A stretch of DNA of 12,148 nucleotides, taken from positions 1-12,148 of the forward strand of contig JACQOD010000068.1 in NCBI GenBank assembly GCA_016202725.1, given 5' to 3'. Made by a program: the position numbers and the translations under genes. The notes under the pieces are model-generated. The model did not search any database and was not told the DNA's origin. It saw only the letters and a list, made by a program, of their open reading frames with translations. Source of the DNA: Candidatus Aenigmatarchaeota archaeon (GTDB taxonomy: Archaea > Aenigmatarchaeota > Aenigmatarchaeia > QMZP01). This document shows, in pieces, positions 1-6,731 of this stretch; positions within the stretch are counted from its first letter, which is position 1; each line of letters opens with the position of its first letter.

Positions 1-89
1 ATCATATTAGCTACTTTTTGAATCTTGTTCATTTCTATTTCTTTTCTATCATTATAGTATTTTGGTAAAAAAATGCGATAAAGTTTCAT
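1..89 (-). CDS. Partial small hypothetical protein, N-terminus only
   Basis: An ATG at 89 opens a frame that stays open for 29 codons to the window edge, so the C-terminus is missing. The protein begins MKLYRIFLPKYYNDRK and continues with a lysine-rich, probably helical stretch. It starts 26 bases after the stop of the 63-residue gene on the same strand, so the two are probably co-transcribed. Codons are strongly AT-rich (AAA, ATA, TTA, AAT), quite unlike the rest of the window. A GGGG run lies just before the start, but no clear ribosome binding site is visible. I do not recognise the family with confidence and assign no function. The gene could be longer or interrupted beyond the edge. Confidence 0.55.
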   Translation of the reverse strand, partial: MKLYRIFLPKYYNDRKEIEMNKIQKVANM

Positions 90-115
90 AAAAACCCCAA
101 CTATAAATCAAACCA

Positions 116-307
116 TCATTCACCATCAATAATCTTTACAGTAATTCCAGCTCTTTTTATCTTTTCTAGAATCTCTTGTGAATGCTCTTCGATGCGGAAT
201 CTATTGTTTGGAAGACCGGCAAATCTACCGTTACCTACAAGAAACTCAAATACTTTAGCCATATCCTTATCTTCAACTTCAATTATAACCGCCCTTTGAA
301 TAGTCAC
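116..307 (-). CDS. Small hypothetical protein (63 aa), AT-rich
   Basis: The start is a GTG at 307, chosen because GAGGTGA, a near-perfect archaeal Shine-Dalgarno sequence, ends four bases upstream (318-312). An ATG overlapping that spacer is followed at once by TGA and cannot be used. The product is a compact alpha/beta-like protein without cysteines, signal peptide or membrane segment, containing NGRFAGLPNNRFRIEEHSQ and ending in a beta-like KIIDGE. It looks like the first gene of a two-gene operon with the partial gene at 89-1. Its low G+C and its use of a strong Shine-Dalgarno sequence differ from the leaderless housekeeping genes nearby, which suggests acquisition from elsewhere. The pair has the size of a toxin-antitoxin or small accessory pair, but nothing in it proves that; function unknown. 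Confidence 0.65.
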   Translation of the reverse strand: MTIQRAVIIEVEDKDMAKVFEFLVGNGRFAGLPNNRFRIEEHSQEILEKIKRAGITVKIIDGE

Positions 308-342
308 ATTCTCACCTCGTTGTGTTTGTTTGTATTCGTTGA

Positions 343-348
343 TTTAAA
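343..348 (-). promoter_or_regulatory. Putative TATA box for the small minus-strand operon
   Basis: The palindromic TTTAAA sits about 38 bases upstream of the GTG at 307. Initiation about 25 bases downstream would fall near 320 and leave a short leader that just includes the GAGGTGA ribosome binding site. It is the only AT-rich hexamer in a suitable place on this strand. Confidence 0.4.
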
Positions 349-396
349 TGTGAATTCCACCGGTCTGGGCCCGGGGGATGAGCGCTCGCCAACAGA

Positions 397-409
397 CCAA
401 TTTAAAAGA
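397..409 (+). promoter_or_regulatory. BRE/TATA-like element ACCAATTTAAAAG
   Basis: An ACCAA (BRE-like) stretch runs into TTTAAAAG, matching an archaeal promoter core. The same 13 bases recur at 12087-12099. Transcription would begin near 428 and give a leader of roughly 35 bases for the gene at 463. The closer TTTATAA at 431-437 is a better-placed alternative, so this may be an alternative promoter, or act on the other strand, since TTTAAA is symmetrical. Confidence 0.35.
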
Positions 410-430
410 GCATTAAGTCATTATTCGCGC

Positions 431-437
431 TTTATAA
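431..437 (+). promoter_or_regulatory. TATA box for the MopE-like surface protein gene
   Basis: TTTATAA is centred 29 bases before the ATG at 463, the spacing expected for a leaderless or nearly leaderless archaeal transcript. A TAG in frame at 451 excludes a start further upstream. The spacing resembles that seen at purE-purC, cysS and rpl35ae. Confidence 0.55.
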
Positions 438-462
438 CCACCCTTTTCCATAGGTTAAAGAG

Positions 463-2850
463 ATGCTCATGGCCTTGCCGCGCCTCTGGCTGCTCTCGGT
501 TGTCGTGCCGCTCCTGCTCCTCCCCTCTGTCCAAGCGGGCGTGACCCTGCGGATCCAGGACCTCCAGCCCGCGTATGCGCCCTCCCGGCCCCTGACCGGG
601 ACCGTGTCCCTGAACTTCAACGAATATCTCCCGCCGGAGGCGGTGCTCTTCGCCTATCTCGACGGCTCCCCCCAGTCCTCCACCCCGCTGGGCGGGGCCG
701 TGGGCGCGGCCGGAGCCTATGTCTTCCAGCCCGTGACGTTCGACTACAACCTCACCGCCGCGGGCAGCAGCAACTGGGTGAGCTACCTGCCGGAGCGGTT
801 CACGTACGCCGCCGAGGTCTCCGGCACGTGCGGGGACGCGGTCTGCCAGGCGGCCGGCAGCTGCCAGTGCCCCTGCCAGCCCCCCTATCCCTGCACGTGG
901 GGCGCCAGCTTCCAGGGCGAAGGGGTCACGGACGGCAGCCAGGGCCTCAAGTTCATCTACGACGTGGCCCAGTCCATCACCCTGCCCGGCTCCCACAACG
1001 GGGACGCCGCCTGGTCGGTCACGGACAACACCACCCTGGTGGAGACGCGCATGACCGAGGCCTGCGCCTACCAGTTCTATTCCTCCCACCGGGCCGACCG
1101 CCAGGGTTGGATCATCCGGACCCTGGCCGCAGGCGAGCTCGCCGGCGTCCCCGGGACCGCGGACAAGGAGGCCACCATCGAGCCCTTCGACGACGCCTCC
1201 CTGGACACCGGCCGGCTCCTGTACGGGCCCGTGATCCCCGGAGGCTTGTATTACCACTTCCCGGCCACCCCCGACCAGCTCATCTACCTCCCCGAAGGGA
1301 GCGGGCCAGGCCAGGCCCAGTGGGACGGGGCGACCGGCTACATCCGGATCTACAACTACAACGTGAACGCGGTGTACGACATCGTCTACCTCCCCCCCAA
1401 CGGAGCGAAGCTCTGCGGCTACACGGACCGCTCCACGCCCGGCGGGCGCGCCTGGACCATAGGGGCCGTCCAGCAGGGCATCTCCCTCACCTATGCCACG
1501 CCCTATGCCCGGGTCTTCTCCCCCGCTGACCTGCAGTCCCTGCTGCCTCCCCCCTCCTGCCCTGCGGGCTCGTCCCAGTGCCTCCACACCTTCCAGTTCT
1601 TCGCGGCCGAGGAGGTGGCTGACCCGTCCGGGACCGTCACGGTCGGCTTCGACCCCGCCAGCAACACGACCTCTGCCGCCACGGCCTCCCGGGCCCTGGT
1701 CCAGAACTACTCCGCCAAAGTCCCCTTCAGCAGCTTCCCCAGCCTGCGCGCGCCCTCCACCCCGGTGAACGGCACGCTCTCCCTCGCCCTGCAGTACCAG
1801 GGCTTCACCCTGGGGTCCTCGCCCGCCTCCCTGGTAACCACGTGCCCGGACCGGGACAAGGACGGCTACTGCCCCGAGGCCGGGGACTGCGACGACGGCA
1901 ACGCCCTCATCTACCCCGGGTCCGGCGGCACCGAGGCCTGCGACGGCAAGGACAACGACTGCGACGGGCAGGTGGACGAGGACTTCTGGCAGCTGGGCTC
2001 CCGGGTGGGTGATCCGTGCGGGGTGGGAGCCTGCGCCGGGATCTTCGTCTGCACGGCCAACGGCCTGGACACCGTCTGCAACCAGAAGGTCCGGCCCGGC
2101 GAGCAGGGGGAATATTGCGACAACCAGCAGGATGACGACTGCGACGGCCAGACCGACGAGGTGGCGGAAGTCGGGACCTCCGGGCCTGCGTGCGGCTGCC
2201 GGGAGGGCGAGGCCAAGGCCTGCGGCTCCACCTTCGGCATCTGCCAGCCGGGCAACCGGGTGTGCAGGAACGGGCAGTGGGGCGAGTGCACGGGCGGGAT
2301 CCAGCCGCGGGCCGAGGCCTGCAACGGCGTGGATGACGACTGCAACCAGGTGGTCGACGACGTGGGCGGCGCTACCTCCCGCCAGGAGGCAGCCTGCCAG
2401 TGCTTCGGGGGAGCCCCCCCGGTCCAGGAGACCTGCAACGACGTGGACGACAACTGCGACGGCCAGGTAGACGAGGCCGTGGTCTGCTGCTCGCTCGGCG
2501 AGAGCAGGATCTGCGGCACCACCCTGGGCGCCTGCGAAGAAGGCACGCAAACCTGCGAAGGCGGCGCCTGGTCAGCCTGCCTCGGAGGGATACAGCCCCT
2601 CCCCCAGGAGATCTGCTGGGACGGCCTGGACCAGGACTGCGACGGCAAGGCTGATGACGGCTGCACCCTCGAGCTGTCGTGCCAGAACGGCATCCAGGAC
2701 GCGAATGAGGGGGGGATCGACTGCGCGGTGGACTGTCCGCAGCAGTGCAACTTCTTCACGACCTACTACGTCTACCTGATCGCGGCCGGGCTGCTGGTCC
2801 TCATCATCGGGATTTCCCTGCTTTTGCGGCCGCCGGCGCCGAGCGTGTAG
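463..2850 (+). CDS. Membrane-anchored cysteine-rich surface protein with MopE-like metal-binding repeats
   Basis: The 795-residue product has an N-terminal signal peptide (hydrophobic residues 8-21, cleavage probably after VQA near 25), a large extracellular region, a transmembrane helix at about 770-787 and a short tail ending RPPAPSV, so it is exported and C-terminally anchored. Residues 26-460 are a non-repetitive beta-rich region I do not recognise, with a Cys-rich patch (CQCPCQP) near 134. Residues 461-733 hold five acidic modules of the type CDGKDNDCDGQVDED, the putative metal-binding motif of MopE-like proteins, separated by paired-cysteine spacers. A final CQNGIQDANEGGIDC module at 740-754 precedes the anchor. 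By family the acidic loops probably bind calcium or another metal and stiffen the stalk. The gene has its own promoter; an ATG at 469 is an alternative start. Ligand and partners unknown. Confidence 0.85.
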   Translation: MLMALPRLWLLSVVVPLLLLPSVQAGVTLRIQDLQPAYAPSRPLTGTVSLNFNEYLPPEAVLFAYLDGSPQSSTPLGGAVGAAGAYVFQPVTFDYNLTAAGSSNWVSYLPERFTYAAEVSGTCGDAVCQAAGSCQCPCQPPYPCTWGASFQGEGVTDGSQGLKFIYDVAQSITLPGSHNGDAAWSVTDNTTLVETRMTEACAYQFYSSHRADRQGWIIRTLAAGELAGVPGTADKEATIEPFDDASLDTGRLLYGPVIPGGLYYHFPATPDQLIYLPEGSGPGQAQWDGATGYIRIYNYNVNAVYDIVYLPPNGAKLCGYTDRSTPGGRAWTIGAVQQGISLTYATPYARVFSPADLQSLLPPPSCPAGSSQCLHTFQFFAAEEVADPSGTVTVGFDPASNTTSAATASRALVQNYSAKVPFSSFPSLRAPSTPVNGTLSLALQYQGFTLGSSPASLVTTCPDRDKDGYCPEAGDCDDGNALIYPGSGGTEACDGKDNDCDGQVDEDFWQLGSRVGDPCGVGACAGIFVCTANGLDTVCNQKVRPGEQGEYCDNQQDDDCDGQTDEVAEVGTSGPACGCREGEAKACGSTFGICQPGNRVCRNGQWGECTGGIQPRAEACNGVDDDCNQVVDDVGGATSRQEAACQCFGGAPPVQETCNDVDDNCDGQVDEAVVCCSLGESRICGTTLGACEEGTQTCEGGAWSACLGGIQPLPQEICWDGLDQDCDGKADDGCTLELSCQNGIQDANEGGIDCAVDCPQQCNFFTTYYVYLIAAGLLVLIIGISLLLRPPAPSV
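1843..2661 (+). repeat. Array of five MopE-like acidic Cys modules (protein-level repeat)
   Basis: The encoded protein repeats the pattern C-x5-D-x-DC-(D/N)-(G/Q)-x-x-D-(D/E). Copies are EACDGKDNDCDGQVDE, EYCDNQQDDDCDGQTDE, EACNGVDDDCNQVVDD, ETCNDVDDNCDGQVDE and EICWDGLDQDCDGKADD, near residues 491, 550, 618, 656 and 716. Copies three and five are each preceded by a related spacer with cysteines that ends in GGIQP (611-615 and 708-712), so a larger unit of about 100 residues was probably duplicated. Confidence 0.8.
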
Positions 2851-2864
2851 CCCGGCCACACGCC

Positions 2865-2873
2865 TTTTTAAAA
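2865..2873 (+). promoter_or_regulatory. TATA box for the purE-purC fusion gene
   Basis: TTTTTAAAA lies only 14 bases after the stop of the surface-protein gene and is centred 26 bases before the ATG at 2895. This predicts a leaderless transcript that is independent of the upstream gene. Confidence 0.6.
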
Positions 2874-2894
2874 CTTGCTGCCAACCAGGAAGCA

Positions 2895-4283
2895 ATGGAC
2901 CGGCGCGTGGTCATCCTGATGGGGTCCGAGTCGGACCTGCCGTATACGGACCACATTCTTGAGGCCTTGCGTAAGAAGGGATACAATCCAATCCGGCGCA
3001 TCGCTTCGGCCCACCGCACGCCCAACCACCTCCAACTGGTCCTTGACCAGTGTGAACAAGATGGTATTCCCACTATCTATGTGACCGTCGCCGGCTTGTC
3101 GGACGCCCTTTCCGGCACGGTCGCGGCTCGCGCTTCCGGCCGCGTGGTGGCCTGCCCTCCCGATGCGGACGATCCCGGCAAGCAGTATTCCTCCACCCGT
3201 TTGCCGGGCAAGGCTGTGGTATGGTACACCCGCGGCCCCAGTCACGCTGCTACTCAGGTGGACACGCTCTTCCTGGAGGCGGATTTCTCCCAGATGCCCT
3301 CCCAGCGGGAGGCCTTCCGCTCCAAGGCCGCAGAGGTCATGCAGGCCGACGCCCGCCTGCAGGGGGCCGAGCACCCGCTTCCCCACACCTACCTCGGACA
3401 GGGCAAGACTCGGGAACTCTATGACGGGGGAGGCAGCAGAGACCTCGGGGACGGGACCCTGCTGATCCAGGCGAGCGACCGGGTGTCGGCGTTCGACCAG
3501 GTCATGGCGGAGCGCGTCCCGGGAAAGGGCGAGGCCCTGACCGACCTCGCCGATTTCTGGTTCAGCCAGACAGAAACGCTTATCCCCCACCACTTCCGCG
3601 AGCGGGTGGACGCGCGGACCATCCGCGTCCAGCGGGCAGAGCGCGTGAACATCGAATGGATCGTGCGCGGCTTCCTCTACGGCTCGCTGGCCCGGGACTA
3701 CCAGAAGGGCGAACGCATCCTGTACGGGATCACCCTCTCCGACGGGCTGCGCCTTGCCGACCCGCTTCCTGATCCCATCCTCACGGCCACCACCAAGGCC
3801 GACAAGGGCCATGACCAGCCCCTCACCCGGGAGGAGGCGATTGCCCAGGGACTGGTTTCCCCGCGGGAATGGAACGATCTTGAGGGGTGGACCCACGAGC
3901 TCTACCGCAGATATTCCTGCATCGCATCGTCACGGGGCATCATCATCCCCGACTTCAAGGTGGAGTTCGGCCGCACCAGGGAGGGGCTCATCCAGATTGA
4001 CGAGCCCCCCAACCACGATTCTGCCCGGCTCTGGGCCCGGGCCTTCTACGTGCCCGGCCAGAAGCAGGAAGGCCATGCCCTGGACAAGGAGTTCCTGCGG
4101 CAGTTCCTGCTGGAGCAGGGCTACCAGGGGGACGGCCCCCCGCCCCACCTCCCTCCCGAGGTGGTGGACCAGATCGCCCGCAGGGTCCGGGGCGCGACTG
4201 ATGTCTTGTTAGGCAAGGCGGATGACGTGGAGAGTCTTGGCCTGGTTTCTGTGGAAGAGATGGTGGCGCAGGTGCGCCGCTGA
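2895..4283 (+). CDS. purE-purC: PurE-PurC fusion: AIR carboxylase and SAICAR synthetase
   Basis: This 462-residue protein joins two consecutive cytoplasmic enzymes of de novo purine synthesis. Residues 1 to about 155 are PurE, with MGSESDLP near 9 and the active-site SAHRTP at 38-43. VAGLSDALSG at 65-74 resembles the class II (CO2-using AIR carboxylase) signature rather than the class I GAGGAAHLPG. Residues from about 165 are PurC: GKTRELY (170-176), ASDRVSAFDQV (193-203), VNIEWIVRGFLYGSLARDY (251-269), ATTKADKGHDQP (298-309), IIIPDFKVEFG (349-359) and DEPPNHDSARLW (369-380). The PurC half of about 300 residues matches the longer Ade1-like type. The start is the ATG 26 bases after a TATA box; the frame extends upstream but would overlap the previous gene. 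The animal PAICS fusion has the reverse order. Together the halves would convert AIR through CAIR to SAICAR. Confidence 0.93.
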   Translation: MDRRVVILMGSESDLPYTDHILEALRKKGYNPIRRIASAHRTPNHLQLVLDQCEQDGIPTIYVTVAGLSDALSGTVAARASGRVVACPPDADDPGKQYSSTRLPGKAVVWYTRGPSHAATQVDTLFLEADFSQMPSQREAFRSKAAEVMQADARLQGAEHPLPHTYLGQGKTRELYDGGGSRDLGDGTLLIQASDRVSAFDQVMAERVPGKGEALTDLADFWFSQTETLIPHHFRERVDARTIRVQRAERVNIEWIVRGFLYGSLARDYQKGERILYGITLSDGLRLADPLPDPILTATTKADKGHDQPLTREEAIAQGLVSPREWNDLEGWTHELYRRYSCIASSRGIIIPDFKVEFGRTREGLIQIDEPPNHDSARLWARAFYVPGQKQEGHALDKEFLRQFLLEQGYQGDGPPPHLPPEVVDQIARRVRGATDVLLGKADDVESLGLVSVEEMVAQVRR

Positions 4284-4353
4284 CGTCCGTGAACACAACA
4301 ATCTACAGCCCTCCCGCAAGGCCGTGACTACGCGAAGGATAGGGATTTCTGCC

Positions 4354-4358
4354 AAAAA
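4354..4358 (-). terminator. Possible T-run terminator of the minus-strand cysS operon
   Basis: Read on the minus strand, a run of five T follows the end of the 85-residue frame by about 60 bases. Oligo-T runs commonly terminate archaeal transcription. It lies in the 133-base convergent gap (4284-4416) between purE-purC and the minus-strand genes. Nothing else recognisable is in that gap. Confidence 0.3.
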
Positions 4359-4416
4359 GGAGTAGGGGTTATTCCGCCACTGACGGTAGCCCATTCCTGA
4401 CCATTTGTCGCGCTTT

Positions 4417-4674
4417 TCAGCAGGGCGTGAACGTGAGGATGCTTCCCTGTTCTTCCCACCCCCGCGCGGGAATCTCTTCCTCCAGGGAGCGGAAGACCGC
4501 CTGCACCTTGCGCAACCCCTGAGTGAAGGGCAGCGTGGGGAAAAACACGTAGGGATACCGGTAGGCGAGCACGGGAAAGAACGCGATGACCGCCCTGCGA
4601 GGCATGCGAAAGTGGCAGTCATGGGTCCAGATCCGGAGACCGGCGGTCCGGACGCGTGAAGCCGAATCATTCAT
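4417..4674 (-). CDS. Possible small hypothetical protein (85 aa)
   Basis: An ATG at 4674, 14 bases downstream of the lipoprotein stop on the same strand, opens an 85-codon frame. Third codon positions are mostly G or C, like the accepted genes, and the composition is protein-like: an aromatic central stretch (FFPVLAYRYPYVFFPTLPF, about residues 33-51) followed by a charged, helix-like part and a C-terminal GSILTFTPC. No ribosome binding site or promoter is evident, so it would depend on read-through from cysS and the lipoprotein gene. I do not recognise a family. It may be a genuine small gene, a fragment of a longer one, or chance. A competing 153-codon frame on the same strand is arginine-, serine- and proline-rich and less convincing. 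Confidence 0.4.
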   Translation of the reverse strand: MNDSASRVRTAGLRIWTHDCHFRMPRRAVIAFFPVLAYRYPYVFFPTLPFTQGLRKVQAVFRSLEEEIPARGWEEQGSILTFTPC

Positions 4675-4688
4675 GGGGAAACATCATT

Positions 4689-5075
4689 CTACAGGGCTGC
4701 CAGCGTTGCGTTCAGGCATGCAAATGACTGGTTGCCTCGAGAAAGAACGAATGCGTCCCCCTCACAAGAAACATAGTTTCTGTCCAACGTCCAATTCCCC
4801 GATATCCATCGCTCTTCCAGGCACGCACACACACGGCATGCTTGACACATAGGCCGATTGCAGGTTGTCTCGTTCGTGAGGGTCCATTCGCCCTGCGTCA
4901 CCTCTCGCTGTTCTTGGGGAGTTAAATCTGAGCACGAGATGGAGGTGAGGCTGAAGAGGGAAGCCTTCTCTGGCAGTTGGGGGATTTCCGGAACTTCACT
5001 GGATGGTATCGTGGTGCAGCCGGCGATGAGGAGCATGAAGGAGATTCCTAAGAACGCTTGGGGCGCTTGCATCAT
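4689..5075 (-). CDS. Small Cys-rich lipoprotein, probably glycosylated
   Basis: The 128-residue product starts with a hydrophobic signal (ISFMLLIAGC) whose LIAGC lipobox predicts cleavage before Cys20, lipid attachment there and exposure on the outer face of the membrane. After an acidic, proline-rich linker come eight more cysteines (48, 72, 77, 80, 83, 85, 104, 120), enough for four disulfides, and four N-glycosylation sequons (NET, NWT, NQS, NAT). No known domain is recognised. The ATG is one base after the cysS stop (TGA-G-ATG-ATG), so it is almost certainly co-transcribed and translationally coupled with cysS; GTGAG at the end of cysS can serve as ribosome binding site. Either of two consecutive ATGs may be used. 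Substrate unknown. Confidence 0.75.
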   Translation of the reverse strand: MMQAPQAFLGISFMLLIAGCTTIPSSEVPEIPQLPEKASLFSLTSISCSDLTPQEQREVTQGEWTLTNETTCNRPMCQACRVCACLEERWISGNWTLDRNYVSCEGDAFVLSRGNQSFACLNATLAAL

Positions 5076-5076
5076 C

Positions 5077-6561
5077 TCACGCCCGCTTCCATCGAGCCCC
5101 GTGGGGGGTGTCTTCCAGGAGGATCCCCAGGGCTTTTAGCTGGTCCCGGATCCTGTCGGCGTCCTGCCATTGCTTCCGCTGGCGGTAGAGCTCCCGCTCC
5201 TGGATCAGTCCCCGGACCGTGGGGTCGGCCTCAGCCGCGGGCAGCCATGACGGGGCAGCCTGCGCCAGGCCCACGCCCAGGATGCGGTCGCAGTCGAGGA
5301 GGAGCTGCAGAGCGGCGCGCGCGTCCGCGGCCCGCATGCCCTGGTCCAGTGCTCTGTTCAAGCTGCGCGCGCAGCGGAACAGCGCCCCCAGCGCTGCGGC
5401 GCTGTTCAAGTCGTCGTCCAGGGCGCGCTCCCAGCTCTTGCGTGCGCGCGTCAGCAGCAGGGGCACGTCCAGGGGCTTGGGTTTCTTCCCTTTTTTCACC
5501 GGGACGGGCGCATGATGGGGATGCCTTCCCTCCCCCGCCTCCCGCAGGCGCAGGACCAGCTGGTCCAGGCTCCGCAGGGCCGCGCGCGCATCCTCCAGGC
5601 CCTTCTGCGTGAAGTTCAGGCGGGTGCGGTAGTGCGCGGTGAGCAGCAGGTATCTGACCTCCCGCGGCGTCCAGCCCTGCCCTTCAAGGTCGCGCAGGGT
5701 GAAGAAGTTCCCTGCTGATTTGCTCATCTTCTCCCCGTTCACCAGGAGGTGGCGCGTGTGCATCCACACCCTGGCAAAGGCCTTGCCTGCGCCCTCTGCC
5801 TGGGCGATCTCGCACTCGTGGTGGGGGAAGATGTTGTCCTCCCCGCCGGTGTGGAGGTCGAACCCTTCTCCTAGATAGGCCAGGGACATGGCCGAGCACT
5901 CGATGTGCCAGCCGGGATAGCCCCTGCCCCATGGAGATGGCCACTGCAGGACGTGCCGGGGGTTCTTGATCCAGAGCGCGAAGTCGTGGGGGTGGTATTT
6001 CTCCCCCCGGAGGGGGACTCGCTTCCCTGCTTGCAGCTTGCGGATAGTGTTGCCGGACAGCCTGCCATACTGCTTGAACTTCTCCACGCTGAAGTAGACG
6101 CCCCCGGGCCGGGGGTAGGCATGCCCCGAGGCCAGCAGGGCCTGGATGAGCTGCTGCATCTCCTTGATATGGTCCGTGGCCCGGGGGTAGAAGTACGCCT
6201 TCAGGAGGCCGAGCTTGGTGACATCCTCGAAGAAGGCCATGGTGTAGAAGTCCGCGATCTCCTTGGGCGTCCGGCCTTCGGCGGCGGCGGCCTTCTCGAC
6301 CTTGTCCTCGCCTGCGGCGTCGGCCCGGTCGTCCATGGTCATGTGCCCCACATCGGTGATGTTCATGATCTGCCTGACGGTCCAGCCCTTGCCCTCCAGG
6401 TGCCTGCGCAGCAGGTCTGCAAAAAGGTATGCACGGAAGTTCCCGATGTGGGCGTAGTGGTAGACCGTGGGCCCGCAGTTGTACATGCGGACCTCGCCCG
6501 GGCGCGCGGGCTGGAAAGGTTCCTTCCGCTTGGTGAGGGTATTGTAGAAGCGCAGGACCAT
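5077..6561 (-). CDS. cysS: Cysteinyl-tRNA synthetase
   Basis: This 494-residue class I aminoacyl-tRNA synthetase charges tRNA-Cys with cysteine in the cytoplasm, using ATP. Visible family marks, in order, are YNCGPTVY with zinc-ligand Cys29, the HIGH-type signature HIGN (38-41), GWHIECSAMS with Cys222, FDLHTGGEDNIFPHHECE with probable zinc ligands His247 and Glu251, and KMSKS (279-283). The C-terminal helical DALR-like region follows from about residue 320 and includes a lysine-rich linker (VKKGKKPKP, 355-363). Length is normal for the family. The ATG lies 24 bases after a TATA box, predicting a leaderless message. It heads a minus-strand operon with the lipoprotein gene and diverges from rpl35ae across 184 bases. 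All key residues are present, so it should be active. Confidence 0.97.
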   Translation of the reverse strand: MVLRFYNTLTKRKEPFQPARPGEVRMYNCGPTVYHYAHIGNFRAYLFADLLRRHLEGKGWTVRQIMNITDVGHMTMDDRADAAGEDKVEKAAAAEGRTPKEIADFYTMAFFEDVTKLGLLKAYFYPRATDHIKEMQQLIQALLASGHAYPRPGGVYFSVEKFKQYGRLSGNTIRKLQAGKRVPLRGEKYHPHDFALWIKNPRHVLQWPSPWGRGYPGWHIECSAMSLAYLGEGFDLHTGGEDNIFPHHECEIAQAEGAGKAFARVWMHTRHLLVNGEKMSKSAGNFFTLRDLEGQGWTPREVRYLLLTAHYRTRLNFTQKGLEDARAALRSLDQLVLRLREAGEGRHPHHAPVPVKKGKKPKPLDVPLLLTRARKSWERALDDDLNSAAALGALFRCARSLNRALDQGMRAADARAALQLLLDCDRILGVGLAQAAPSWLPAAEADPTVRGLIQERELYRQRKQWQDADRIRDQLKALGILLEDTPHGARWKRA

Positions 6562-6581
6562 GCCTTATCTTGGGCGGGGGG

Positions 6582-6589
6582 TTAAAAAT
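6582..6589 (-). promoter_or_regulatory. TATA box for cysS
   Basis: On the minus strand ATTTTTAA is centred about 24 bases before the cysS ATG at 6561, consistent with a leaderless transcript. Confidence 0.55.
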
Positions 6590-6601
6590 CCCTTCGGCCG
6601 C

Positions 6602-6623
6602 CGGGCCTTGTTGGGAAGGCCCG
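6602..6623. promoter_or_regulatory. 8-bp inverted repeat in the cysS/rpl35ae divergent region
   Basis: CGGGCCTT and AAGGCCCG form a perfect 8-bp inverted repeat around a 6-base centre (GTTGGG). It lies 13 bases upstream of the cysS TATA box and is outside both predicted transcripts, so an operator role is more plausible than an RNA hairpin. In GC-rich DNA it could also be chance. Confidence 0.3.
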
Positions 6624-6717
6624 TGACGGTGACTGTCCGGGACTGGAAAGCCAGGAAACAGCTTCAAGAACCCCCCCCGGAACACCCTTTTGCAGCAACC
6701 CCCGCGCCGCCGAAAGC

Positions 6718-6724
6718 TTATAAA
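6718..6724 (+). promoter_or_regulatory. TATA box for rpl35ae
   Basis: TTATAAA, preceded by a purine-rich BRE-like GAAAGC, is centred 25 bases before the ATG at 6746. It is the clearest archaeal promoter in the window and supports choosing that start over upstream in-frame codons. Confidence 0.7.
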
Positions 6725-6731
6725 CGCCCTC

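Noticed and set aside
421..2550. A 709-codon open frame on the minus strand opposite the MopE-like gene
   Set aside because: It is a shadow of high-G+C codon bias: rich in Gly, Ala, Val and Arg, lacking domains, and opposite a gene with a clear signal peptide, repeats and membrane anchor.
1843..2661. The repeated DCDG-encoding DNA as a CRISPR or tandem DNA repeat
   Set aside because: The similarity is at protein level with variable spacing inside one open frame; there are no identical DNA repeats or spacers.
2745..2894. Upstream extension of the purE-purC frame
   Set aside because: It would overlap the end of the surface-protein gene and run across the TATA box; PurE homology begins at the ATG at 2895.
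4209..4670. A 153-codon minus-strand frame overlapping the end of purE-purC
   Set aside because: Its Arg/Ser/Pro-rich composition looks like a shadow of the 85-codon frame, and its end overlaps the conserved purC gene.
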